Positions 12,950 through 19,962 of a stretch of 35,257 bases of DNA are shown in pieces. This DNA comes from a virus, in IMG/VR virus record IMGVR_UViG_3300045950_000060, positions 1 through 35,257 of that record; one strand, written 5' to 3'. The position numbers were made by a program, and so were the translations under genes. Under the pieces are notes generated by a model that saw only the letters and a list, made by a program, of their open reading frames with translations, was not told the DNA's origin and searched no databases. The stretch's first letter is position 1. Each line of letters begins with the position of its first letter.

Positions 12950-14275
12950 TTATTTTATTTCCCCCGCAATCACTTCATACGCCTTACTTAATAGATCTAT
13001 TTTATTCACTTTGCCAGCTGTCACGAAAAAGTTGAGTTTACCGATTTTTTTCAGGTTATAGTTCAGGTCAAATGCAAACTTGTTTTTCTTACCGTCACTT
13101 GCGGTTGTGATAAACAAAAGATTGCCATGCTCGTTGTCAAAAAGAATAGCTTCGGGATTCCTTAATGTCTCCGGCAAACTTCGCAAATCCTGCAGGTCCA
13201 CCGGTGATACTTTAGGATCACGTTCGGCGTGGATGAGTTTTTTATCCATCGCCACAATGACCGGGTTATCAACCTGGATTTTTTTATTGGCCGTCAGCCA
13301 ATCAATAACGTCGTTTGACAGCCAGCCGGCCGTCGTCGTTTTCCCCTGCTTGGATAAGGCAGGTTTTTTTACGACCTCATTGACCCACTGGGAAAAGACA
13401 TGGTCCCTGGTGTCGGTGTGGGCCATCTCATCAATGAACTGTCTGCGAACCTCCGCAGGCAGTTTTTTTGCTTTCGCCCAGGCGGAAATATCAAGTTGGT
13501 GCTCGGCTTTTCCGGGGTTATAATTCCAGCCAGGATCAGGGGCCACAGTGATCAGTTTGCCGGTCATAGGATCGTGGGTTTTAAATCCAGTCACCGGCAC
13601 CACTTCACCGGTCCTCTTGGAGACCAGCGCCCGGCTTTCCACCATTCTGCCCTCCGAGTTTTTCACCATCAGCCCGCGTTCTTTAATATCCCCGCCGGGT
13701 AATGCCCGAACCCGGCACCGGCAGTTAAAGCCCAGGGGCGGGTAATGGGTCTCCCAGAAGGGGTCATCGTAGCGGAAGACTTGGCCGTTAAGCGCCCGGT
13801 GCGCCGGCCGGGTCCGCCTGTCCAAAACCGCTACATACTGCCAGTATGGCCGGTCATCGACGTTCTCTATCATAGTCCTATAGCGACCTGCCATGTAGTT
13901 AGTCTGTAGGTTAGTCCGGTAAATGGTTTTGAGTCGCCAGGGGGAACCAAGTTGTACTTCCTGGGCGCCCTGATCGTCGCCGACCATTACCCGGCCCCAC
14001 CACCCTTTGGCCTTAAGTCGCGGCTCCAGCTCCTTCCGGAACTGGTCGAAAGTAATCCCTTCATCAAGCGCCTTCTGCACCATATCTCGGATGTCCTGGA
14101 GGATATCCAGGCGCATAGCCTTGGCCACGGCAAAGGACCGACTGTGGGCAGACTGCCAGAGATCGTACCAGTCCCAGGTGAGGGCGTACCCTTTCCCTTT
14201 GAAATATTCGATGGCCTTCTCAGGCTTTAGGTTTAATGCATAGGTGAGGTCTATTTGTGCGGCTTTGTCCGGCAT
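12950..14275 (-). CDS. MuF-type head morphogenesis protein with C-terminal toxin-like domain
   Basis: This protein has 441 residues. Residues 1-195 are the Mu F/gp30 minor head domain: YRTNLQTNYMAGRY (119-132), DRRTRPAHRALNGQVF (about 152-167) and PPLGFNCRCRVRAL (179-192). Residues about 196-312 form a linker. Residues 313-441 look like a separate small alpha+beta domain (KLIHAERDPK, LPETLRNPEAILFDNEHGNL, KFAFDLNYNL). That resembles the PBECR (barnase/EndoU/colicin/RelE-like) nuclease domains commonly fused to MuF. F enters the procapsid, so a fused nuclease may be injected with the DNA. The head role is firm; the toxin assignment is by pattern only. Confidence 0.87.
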   Translation of the reverse strand: MPDKAAQIDLTYALNLKPEKAIEYFKGKGYALTWDWYDLWQSAHSRSFAVAKAMRLDILQDIRDMVQKALDEGITFDQFRKELEPRLKAKGWWGRVMVGDDQGAQEVQLGSPWRLKTIYRTNLQTNYMAGRYRTMIENVDDRPYWQYVAVLDRRTRPAHRALNGQVFRYDDPFWETHYPPLGFNCRCRVRALPGGDIKERGLMVKNSEGRMVESRALVSKRTGEVVPVTGFKTHDPMTGKLITVAPDPGWNYNPGKAEHQLDISAWAKAKKLPAEVRRQFIDEMAHTDTRDHVFSQWVNEVVKKPALSKQGKTTTAGWLSNDVIDWLTANKKIQVDNPVIVAMDKKLIHAERDPKVSPVDLQDLRSLPETLRNPEAILFDNEHGNLLFITTASDGKKNKFAFDLNYNLKKIGKLNFFVTAGKVNKIDLLSKAYEVIAGEIK

Positions 14276-14290
14276 ATCATCACCCTATCG

Positions 14291-15796
14291 TTAGTCATCA
14301 GCGGTAACATGGCCAAAGGCTTCGCTTAAGAAGATCATCTTTTGCAGCTGCTGTTCAATTTCGCCGGTGTCAAGCTGTGGATAAAGTTCCGCGAGCTTTT
14401 CCATAGCCTCCTGGTAGCTCCCGGACTCCTCAAAGAACTGGAATACAGGCTTCAGTACTGTTTCCATCTGTTTCTGCATCATCTCCGGGGAAAGAGATTC
14501 GATCAGGTCGTCGACAGCCTGCTGGCCGGGAAAAACCTCTTCTTCGGCGAACTGAGCCGTCAGGCCGGGCGGTGGGTTTGTGGCTCCGGTCGATTGGGCA
14601 CGGGTAATTTCTATATCTTCATCCTCGAAGCCGTAAGCTTTGCGGAAGTAAGCTTTGGTGAATTTCACTCCGGCATCCTTTGACAGAGTACCATCACGTT
14701 CGGCCAGGGTCTTGTCGACATCTTCTTCTTCGTACAAACCGAATACCGGCTGTTCACCGCTACCACCCCAATTAAGTTCAAATATCCACCCGATAAGCTG
14801 GTTGATGGTTGCCTCAACCAGCTTTTTGTCGCTGTCCACAATGTCTTTGCGGACAGTAAGGGCGGCATCCTCGTTACCCAGTTTGCCGGGCGTACTTTCA
14901 CCGGCGCCGGCGTGTCCTAAAAGAGCAGTGGAGATTTCGCTATTGGCTGTGTCGATAAGTGATTTATATAGTCCCACGCTGGCCCCCTTGCCGGCTGCCT
15001 CTTTCAATTCGACACTGGAGTCGTCCGGGATAGCCGCTACGGCGTCCTGTACCATCTGTTCAAGCATGTCCAGGAGGGCGTTAACTTCTTCCTTTTGTGC
15101 CCCGCGTGGGTGCTTACCTACAGCAAAAGGCATGCCGTATTTTTCGGCAAATGTGACCCAGAACCGCCAACCGCCTTTTTTAAATGTGACTGGCCAGAAG
15201 CACGATGACAATAGCGGTTCTCCATAGGGGTTATCATAACTGGCATTAAAGCGGGGAATCAGGAACTTCCTGGGGGGTAACTCTTCGCCTGTGCTGTAGT
15301 TGCCTTTTGTCCGGAAGCGCAGGCTGTTGTCTTCAGCGCCGAACACAAACCAACGCTGTGGCTTACCTATTACGTCGCGGGGGAAGATAAGCCCATCCCG
15401 GTTTTCCCATATTACTTCCAGAGGCTGGTAACCGAACAGGGGCGCCTCCAGTATCTCGGAGATAATTTGTTCAAGGTCCAGTCTCTTAAACAATTGCTCA
15501 ACGATCTTCACCTGGCGGCTCTTTGATTTGCCCCGGTCGATCTCCCATTCCAGTGACTTCACTCCCGCCTTGCGTGAGATAATTCCCGCTTTGACCCGGC
15601 TATCCACCTTCAGGTCGGTATAAACGGCAATGTCCTTGCCCATTTTCTTTAAAACCGGATCAGGATTAGGCAGGTACATGTTAAGCCCGTAGAAGTCGAC
15701 GGCCCGCTGCCGGGTGGCGATCTCGTCCGACAACCGGGCGCCGCCGTCGTTGAAACGGATGAATGTTTTATCGTCAATCCATAATCCTTTGGCCAT
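14291..15796 (-). CDS. Portal protein (DUF935, Mu gp29-like)
   Basis: This 501-residue protein is of the Mu gp29 portal family. Characteristic stretches are DLKVDSRVKAGIISRKAGVK, FGYQPLEVIWENRDG, KFLIPRFNASYDNPYGEPLL and KGGWRFWVTFAEKYGMPFAV. A STPGKLGNEDAALTVRKDIV block precedes the C-terminal helices. Portal dodecamers form the DNA gate at one capsid vertex and dock terminase. A Gln/Glu-rich helical C-terminus (about 415-490) is the usual variable tail. It is encoded 15 bp before MuF, as in Mu (29 then 30). Confidence 0.93.
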   Translation of the reverse strand: MAKGLWIDDKTFIRFNDGGARLSDEIATRQRAVDFYGLNMYLPNPDPVLKKMGKDIAVYTDLKVDSRVKAGIISRKAGVKSLEWEIDRGKSKSRQVKIVEQLFKRLDLEQIISEILEAPLFGYQPLEVIWENRDGLIFPRDVIGKPQRWFVFGAEDNSLRFRTKGNYSTGEELPPRKFLIPRFNASYDNPYGEPLLSSCFWPVTFKKGGWRFWVTFAEKYGMPFAVGKHPRGAQKEEVNALLDMLEQMVQDAVAAIPDDSSVELKEAAGKGASVGLYKSLIDTANSEISTALLGHAGAGESTPGKLGNEDAALTVRKDIVDSDKKLVEATINQLIGWIFELNWGGSGEQPVFGLYEEEDVDKTLAERDGTLSKDAGVKFTKAYFRKAYGFEDEDIEITRAQSTGATNPPPGLTAQFAEEEVFPGQQAVDDLIESLSPEMMQKQMETVLKPVFQFFEESGSYQEAMEKLAELYPQLDTGEIEQQLQKMIFLSEAFGHVTADD

Positions 15797-15892
15797 TTCT
15801 TAAACCTCACTTTTCACGTCGGCCCCGACGCTTTAAATTGCCCTGTAATCCACTTCTGTGTTGGTGCTATGTCCGTGACTAAGCGAAACAAC

Positions 15893-15933
15893 TTTTTAAA
15901 CGCTTTTAAAAACGTTTAAACGGGTTTTAAACG
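15893..15933. repeat. Cluster of TTTAAACG repeats
   Basis: TTTAAACG occurs at 15895-15902, 15915-15922 and 15926-15933, with a lengthened copy (TTTAAAAACG) at 15905-15914. Spacing is about 10-11 bp, near one helical turn. The cluster lies in the 130-bp non-coding gap between the 63-residue gene and the portal gene and overlaps the end of the former. Function unknown; the rest of the gap (15797-15894) shows nothing clear. Confidence 0.5.
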
Positions 15934-16118
15934 GGGTCTTGTGTTGAGGGTAACCCCTGTTTTTTGTGTTCGGCATCAAATCGGCCGGGTTTTGGTTTTT
16001 CTTTAATGATGACGCCCATGATCAGGTATTGGCACTTATTCCCCTTACGGTAGCATTTTTTGTCGCATTGTTTGCGGCTTACATTCCGGCTGTGATAACT
16101 ACATGCGCCAACCAGCAT
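15927..16118 (-). CDS. Small cysteine-rich protein, unknown
   Basis: This 63-residue protein has an ATG two bases after the terminase stop codon. It has four N-terminal cysteines (ACSYHSRNV, KQCDKKCYRKGNKCQY) that could bind zinc, then a hydrophobic stretch (LIMGVIIKE) and a polar tail. Mu carries a small zinc protein, Com, elsewhere, but the cysteine spacing differs, so it is not called Com. The ribosome site is weak (GGGG), so translation probably depends on coupling to the terminase. Confidence 0.5.
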   Translation of the reverse strand: MLVGACSYHSRNVSRKQCDKKCYRKGNKCQYLIMGVIIKEKPKPGRFDAEHKKQGLPSTQDPV

Positions 16119-16120
16119 AA

Positions 16121-17473
16121 TTAATACCCCGCAAGCATTTTTTGGCTGGCACGCCTGCCCCGGCTGGCAACGGTCACCGGTCCGGCATCACCACTGCCGG
16201 CATGCAGTGCCAAAGCCTTCGCCCAAAAGCGGTCAGCATGGCCGCCGGCGTCACTGGCCGCCACATCGAAACGGATATTTCCTGCCGCTGTGGTGATTTT
16301 CTTGACGCTGTGCAGGTCCTCGCGGGTAGCAAAGTCCTCCTCCATATAAACCGTCCGGTCCTCGAAATGTGTCCGCAGGTTATATGCCAGATCTTCCTTG
16401 ACTTTGCCGGAGAAGGTCACAGCCTCCACCCGGTACTTGCCAAATGCTTGCTGCGCCTCCTCGGCAAGCTGCATCCCTAAGCCGCTACCGTCGATTTCGG
16501 CACGCCGCATGCAGGGGTGCTTTAGTATGTCAAAAAGCATATCCCGCTGCATATGAAAAGGGGCGCGCTCCATGATGATCTGTGCCCGCTCATAAAAGAC
16601 CCGGCCAAGCTTTTGCTCCACATCGATGACGGTCAGGTCCTTCCTTCTGCCAATGTCAACCCCGACATAAAGGTCGCCTTCGGTGATGTGTTCCAACGGC
16701 ATCCGAATACCCTGCAGTTCACAGGCGCCAATCAGTTCATAAGTAAGAAAGGCGCTGGCCGCATCCACCGGGATACAGCAGTATTCCTGGAGCCAGGTGT
16801 CTTCGTCAGCACAAGAATCGTGGGCCTCTTTGACCCACGCGGCCCGTTCCTCCGGGGTGGCAGGCCGGCCATAGATTTTGTCTACCAGACCTTCCTCCAC
16901 GGCCAGTTCCAGGGGGGTAAAGTGGTGCGCCCATTTAAGCCGCCCTTTTTTAACGGCCTCGATGAACTTGTAGTACCGGCACTGTTTGCCGTTATGGGTG
17001 GAGAGGATGCGCAGGGGGAACCCCCAGGTGGTAACCGGCTTGGCGGCCGCCCAGAGCTTATCCGGGTCGTCATGGAAAGCGAACTCGTCCAGGATGACCT
17101 TACCGCCCTTGGAACGGAACGCTTTAGGGTTACTGGATAGAGCGTTGATGCGGACACCGTTGGAAAACTCGATGACAAAGGTCTTAATGTTCCGGTCGCT
17201 GTCCAGAACCTGGGAACCGAGGGACCGGGCCGCCCGGTCAAAAAGCTTGGCCCACTTTTCGCAATATAGGATGTATTCCTTTGCGGCACTTTCGTCAGCG
17301 GACGAAAACCAGACCGCCGGCACCTTGCCGGCTGCCGCGTCTCGAACATCTTCGTAACTTTGTACATATGTAGCGCCAATCCGCCGTGACTTCTCCCATA
17401 TTTTAACCGGGCTGTTATCCTGGAGCCAGCGCAGCTGATAAGGCAAAAAATATTTTGAGGAGCCGGGTTTCAT
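16121..17473 (-). CDS. Terminase large subunit (Mu gp28-like)
   Basis: This protein has 450 residues. A degenerate N-terminal Walker A (WEKSRRIGATYVQSYE) is the form seen in Mu-type terminases. Walker B is GKVILDEFAFHDD, and a coupling motif follows near LRILSTHNG. The C-terminal RNase H-like nuclease has candidate metal ligands in YVGVDIGRRKDL, RAEIDGSGLGMQLAEE and DAGGHADRFWAKALAL. It cuts and pumps phage DNA into the procapsid; Mu-type enzymes package integrated copies with flanking host DNA. It overlaps the small terminase gene by 4 bp. Confidence 0.93.
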   Translation of the reverse strand: MKPGSSKYFLPYQLRWLQDNSPVKIWEKSRRIGATYVQSYEDVRDAAAGKVPAVWFSSADESAAKEYILYCEKWAKLFDRAARSLGSQVLDSDRNIKTFVIEFSNGVRINALSSNPKAFRSKGGKVILDEFAFHDDPDKLWAAAKPVTTWGFPLRILSTHNGKQCRYYKFIEAVKKGRLKWAHHFTPLELAVEEGLVDKIYGRPATPEERAAWVKEAHDSCADEDTWLQEYCCIPVDAASAFLTYELIGACELQGIRMPLEHITEGDLYVGVDIGRRKDLTVIDVEQKLGRVFYERAQIIMERAPFHMQRDMLFDILKHPCMRRAEIDGSGLGMQLAEEAQQAFGKYRVEAVTFSGKVKEDLAYNLRTHFEDRTVYMEEDFATREDLHSVKKITTAAGNIRFDVAASDAGGHADRFWAKALALHAGSGDAGPVTVASRGRRASQKMLAGY

Positions 17474-17877
17474 AGCCCGAGCACCTCCTGTTCAATGAGT
17501 TTGATGACGTCTTCGGTGAGGCCGGTCGGCTTATCGGTTTCCTTCCGGGCCGCCACTTCCTCATAGTCTTTAACTTTTGTCAACATTGGGAGGAGCCTGG
17601 TGAGGGTATAAAGCCGGCCGGTGTCTACCTTCTCTCCGGCCGCCATGTCAGCTGTAATGCTGCTCATTAATTTCCGCGCAAACTCGTAAAGCTCTTCGTG
17701 AAATGACTGCTTGCTGCGCATATATTGCAGGCGTTTGGTCTCCCAGTCACCTTCATCCTTCCAGGTGCGGACGGTTTTTTCCGCCAGGCGCAGGCGGCTG
17801 GCAATCTCGGCGAGGGTGTACTGCTCGACAACATATAGCCGTTCGGCTTCGTTGAAATATTGCGCCTTTTTAGCCAT
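17470..17877 (-). CDS. Terminase small subunit-like protein (DUF1804-type)
   Basis: This 135-residue protein has an N-terminal HTH (ERLYVVEQYTLAEIASRLRL, AEKTVRTWKDEGDWETKR) followed by a helical oligomerisation region. This is the build of phage small terminases and of the Mu gp27-position protein. Small terminases recognise the packaging start site and load the large subunit. The 4-bp overlap with the large terminase supports the assignment. Confidence 0.82.
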   Translation of the reverse strand: MAKKAQYFNEAERLYVVEQYTLAEIASRLRLAEKTVRTWKDEGDWETKRLQYMRSKQSFHEELYEFARKLMSSITADMAAGEKVDTGRLYTLTRLLPMLTKVKDYEEVAARKETDKPTGLTEDVIKLIEQEVLGL

Positions 17878-18118
17878 CGAGGGCCGCCCCCAGGTCTTCG
17901 ATTTTTCCTTTCAGTTCCCGCATGCGCGCCACCACCTTCTGCAGTTGATTCATGGCGACGGCTGCCTGATCAACCCGGAGGGTGGTCACATCCTCAGTGT
18001 AAGGGGACAACTCGTTGCGGATCACCACGATGAGGCCGGACGCCTGCAGGTCCAGTTCGCGGTATTCTTTTCGCCAGTCGGCCAATTGACCTTTAGCCTG
18101 TAAAATCTCGTGTTTCAT
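17870..18118 (-). CDS. Small coiled-coil protein of the head operon
   Basis: This 82-residue helical, charged protein (QLADWRKEYRELDLQASGLI, LQKVVARMRELKGKIEDLG) has no membrane segment. It overlaps both neighbouring genes by a few bases. By position it corresponds to the small Mu gp26-like genes before terminase, whose roles are unknown. Family not recognised. Confidence 0.68.
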   Translation of the reverse strand: MKHEILQAKGQLADWRKEYRELDLQASGLIVVIRNELSPYTEDVTTLRVDQAAVAMNQLQKVVARMRELKGKIEDLGAALDG

Positions 18119-18390
18119 GCGCGGTTACTCTCCTTTTTGGTCAGTGGACAGAATTGGTTGGTGTCGATCTTGGTCTCGACGCGGGCCAGCATACCGGTGT
18201 GGTACTGGACCGTTTCCAGCATATCCTTGAGGAGTTCAAAATTACGCTCTTCCCGCTGCTGCTGCGCATCCATAAGGCGTTGCCACTGTTGCACCTGACT
18301 GCGGTGATAGAGATACCAGATCAGGAAGATTAGCGCGGATATACCGAGCTGCTTGATAAGGTCGAGCCAGAACGAAGGTTGATCTAACAT
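18115..18390 (-). CDS. Small membrane protein with coiled-coil tail (gp25-like position)
   Basis: This protein has 91 residues from ATG 18390, behind AGGAGG; upstream in-frame codons lack such a site and run into the promoter region. A single membrane helix (LIKQLGISALIFLIWYLYH, about 8-26) is followed by a long polar helix (QQQREERNFELLKDMLETVQ). It is the first gene of the leftward late unit. Mu gp25-type proteins have the same plan. It could be a holin partner or spanin-like protein, but nothing decides this. Confidence 0.7.
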   Translation of the reverse strand: MLDQPSFWLDLIKQLGISALIFLIWYLYHRSQVQQWQRLMDAQQQREERNFELLKDMLETVQYHTGMLARVETKIDTNQFCPLTKKESNRA

Positions 18391-18534
18391 TGGTAGCCTC
18401 CTGTTTTCAAAATGTTTTTGCCGCAACCCCAATGTAAACCATCCATATTTAAAAAACAAAAGTATATTACATGAGAACTGGAAGATGAAACCTGATACAT
18501 TGGTGCTAGATTGAGCAAAGGGGGTGACTGAACG
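18391..18534. promoter_or_regulatory. Divergent late control region with mirrored activator motifs
   Basis: Between the leftward head unit and the rightward lysis/tail unit, CCAATGTA stands at 18429-18436 on + and at 18503-18496 on -. Midway, at 18463-18469, are overlapping -10-like boxes: TATATT reading right and TAATAT reading left. Each motif lies about 42 bp upstream of the expected start of the promoter it faces, where Mor-family activators bind, and in the same orientation to it. Neither promoter has a good -35 box. Mor control is inferred. Confidence 0.6.
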
Positions 18535-19335
18535 ATGTTAGCACAAGGTTCTAGGGGTGCTGATGTGAAGGAGTTGCAAAATAGCCTGAAGGCGCTTGGT
18601 TTCAATCCCGGTCCTGCCGATGGCATGTTTGGGCCTCTCACCACCGCCGCAGTCAAAGCTTTTCAGCAAAAGCATGGATTGCTGGTGGATGGGATTGCCG
18701 GGCCTGTAACCCAGGCTAAAATTCGGGAAGCTGTGACTGTAAAATCTCTGCCTTTAGCTGGTTTAACAGTATTGCTTGATAAGGGCCATGAAGGCTTAGG
18801 GAAAGGCTTAGACCCCGGTGCAGTTGACGGCAAGAATGATGATGATATTTATACAGCGGAAGCAATCGTCGTGGATACTCTGGGGAACATAGTGGCCGAT
18901 GAGTTGCGGGCCGCCGGCGCTAAAGTTATTGAGACCCGCGAGGGAAACGAACAGCTCACCTGGGACAGGCGTAAACAGATAATTGCAACCAGTGGCGCCC
19001 AGGTCAGTATCAGTTTGCATACCAACTCCGGAAACGCCAAGGCATCCGGCATTGAAACTTTTGCCTATACCAGTAAGAAATCAGTTTTGTTAGCCGCCTG
19101 TATTCAAGGCCAGGTAATTCTTGCGACCGGCGCTAAAAACCGTGGCGCTAAGTTTGCTAATTTCTTCATGGTCCGGGTGCCGGAGAAATATGGCATGAAA
19201 GCTGTGCTTATTGAGGTTGGCTTTATCAGTAATCCGGGGGAAGAAGTTAGGCTTAACGACCCTGCTTATTTAAAAAGGATCAGCGCCGGGATTAAAGCCG
19301 GGTTGATTGCAGCCAAAAACAAAGGGAGCATCTAA
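18535..19335 (+). CDS. Endolysin: N-acetylmuramoyl-L-alanine amidase
   Basis: This 266-residue protein has an N-terminal peptidoglycan-binding type 1 domain (about 1-65, VKELQNSLKALGFNPGPADG ... GPVTQAKIRE), then an Amidase_3 zinc domain (about 75-262). Candidate ligands and catalytic residues are H85 (LDKGHEG), E109 (YTAEAIV), H162 (SISLHTNS) and E227 (VLIEVGFISN). It has no signal peptide, so it needs the holin encoded next. It cleaves the bond between muramic acid and the stem peptide at lysis. Strong AAAGGGGG site; first gene of the rightward late unit. Confidence 0.93.
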   Translation: MLAQGSRGADVKELQNSLKALGFNPGPADGMFGPLTTAAVKAFQQKHGLLVDGIAGPVTQAKIREAVTVKSLPLAGLTVLLDKGHEGLGKGLDPGAVDGKNDDDIYTAEAIVVDTLGNIVADELRAAGAKVIETREGNEQLTWDRRKQIIATSGAQVSISLHTNSGNAKASGIETFAYTSKKSVLLAACIQGQVILATGAKNRGAKFANFFMVRVPEKYGMKAVLIEVGFISNPGEEVRLNDPAYLKRISAGIKAGLIAAKNKGSI

Positions 19336-19462
19336 AAAAGATCAGGAGGTGAATTAGGTCACAAAGCTGGAGGTGGTAGTCATGTAGACGAATGCCGCAA
19401 TCGCCCGCAATGAATAGCCGTAACGGCAGTAATACTTTTATATTAATTTCGGAGGTATGCCA

Positions 19463-19960
19463 ATGAAAAAAGTGTTCAGTTTCATCAGTCTTATCCTGGT
19501 TGTGACCTTGTTGGTTTTCGCGTTCACATTCCCCGCCTTGGCCGCGCCGGTTGACCCGCCGGTCCTTGGCTGGCTCCATGCAGATTCAACCTTTGTCCTG
19601 AGCATCGCCTTAATGGTGGGTGCCCTGGTGGTTGTGATGCGGTGGTCAAAAGATTCCAAGGTTATGACAACGAGAAAAAGGTTTAGGATTATTCGATTTT
19701 TAACACTCATTCTGGTTCTGGCGTTTGCATTTCCCGCCTTAGCGGAAACGGGAGCCACTGCGGAGCCGGTGACATTTACCGATTGGTTCAAGGAAAACCT
19801 GACATATATTCTTGCGGCGGCCCTGGCAGTTAGCGAGCTTCTGGCAGTAACACCGTGGTTTAAAGGCAATGGAATTTTGGACAGCATTATTAAAGCACTT
19901 AACTTTTACCGGGGAAAAAATCGGCGGGAGCCGGGTGATGGTTCAGCGGAGGATAACTGA
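19463..19960 (+). CDS. Holin-like membrane protein with internal duplication
   Basis: This protein has 165 residues from ATG 19463 (behind GGAGG). Four hydrophobic segments are arranged as two similar halves. Each begins with a signal-like helix ending in FPALA (VFAFTFPALAAP; VLAFAFPALAETG), then a short loop with Trp, a second helix, and a W..D/K turn. A basic, charged tail ends the protein. Position right after the endolysin supports a holin. The 120-bp gap before it holds only an unconvincing 24-codon frame whose stop overlaps this start. Confidence 0.72.
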   Translation: MKKVFSFISLILVVTLLVFAFTFPALAAPVDPPVLGWLHADSTFVLSIALMVGALVVVMRWSKDSKVMTTRKRFRIIRFLTLILVLAFAFPALAETGATAEPVTFTDWFKENLTYILAAALAVSELLAVTPWFKGNGILDSIIKALNFYRGKNRREPGDGSAEDN

Positions 19961-19962
19961 TA

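Noticed and set aside
15893-15933. CRISPR-like array
   Set aside because: Repeats are 8 bp with 2-4 bp between; no spacers and no cas genes.
15927-16118. Mu Com translational activator for the 63-residue Cys-rich protein
   Set aside because: Cysteine spacing and the rest of the sequence do not match Com; no mom-like gene is in the window.
19392-19466. A 24-codon frame whose stop overlaps the holin start
   Set aside because: No ribosome site at proper distance; could at most be a leader peptide.
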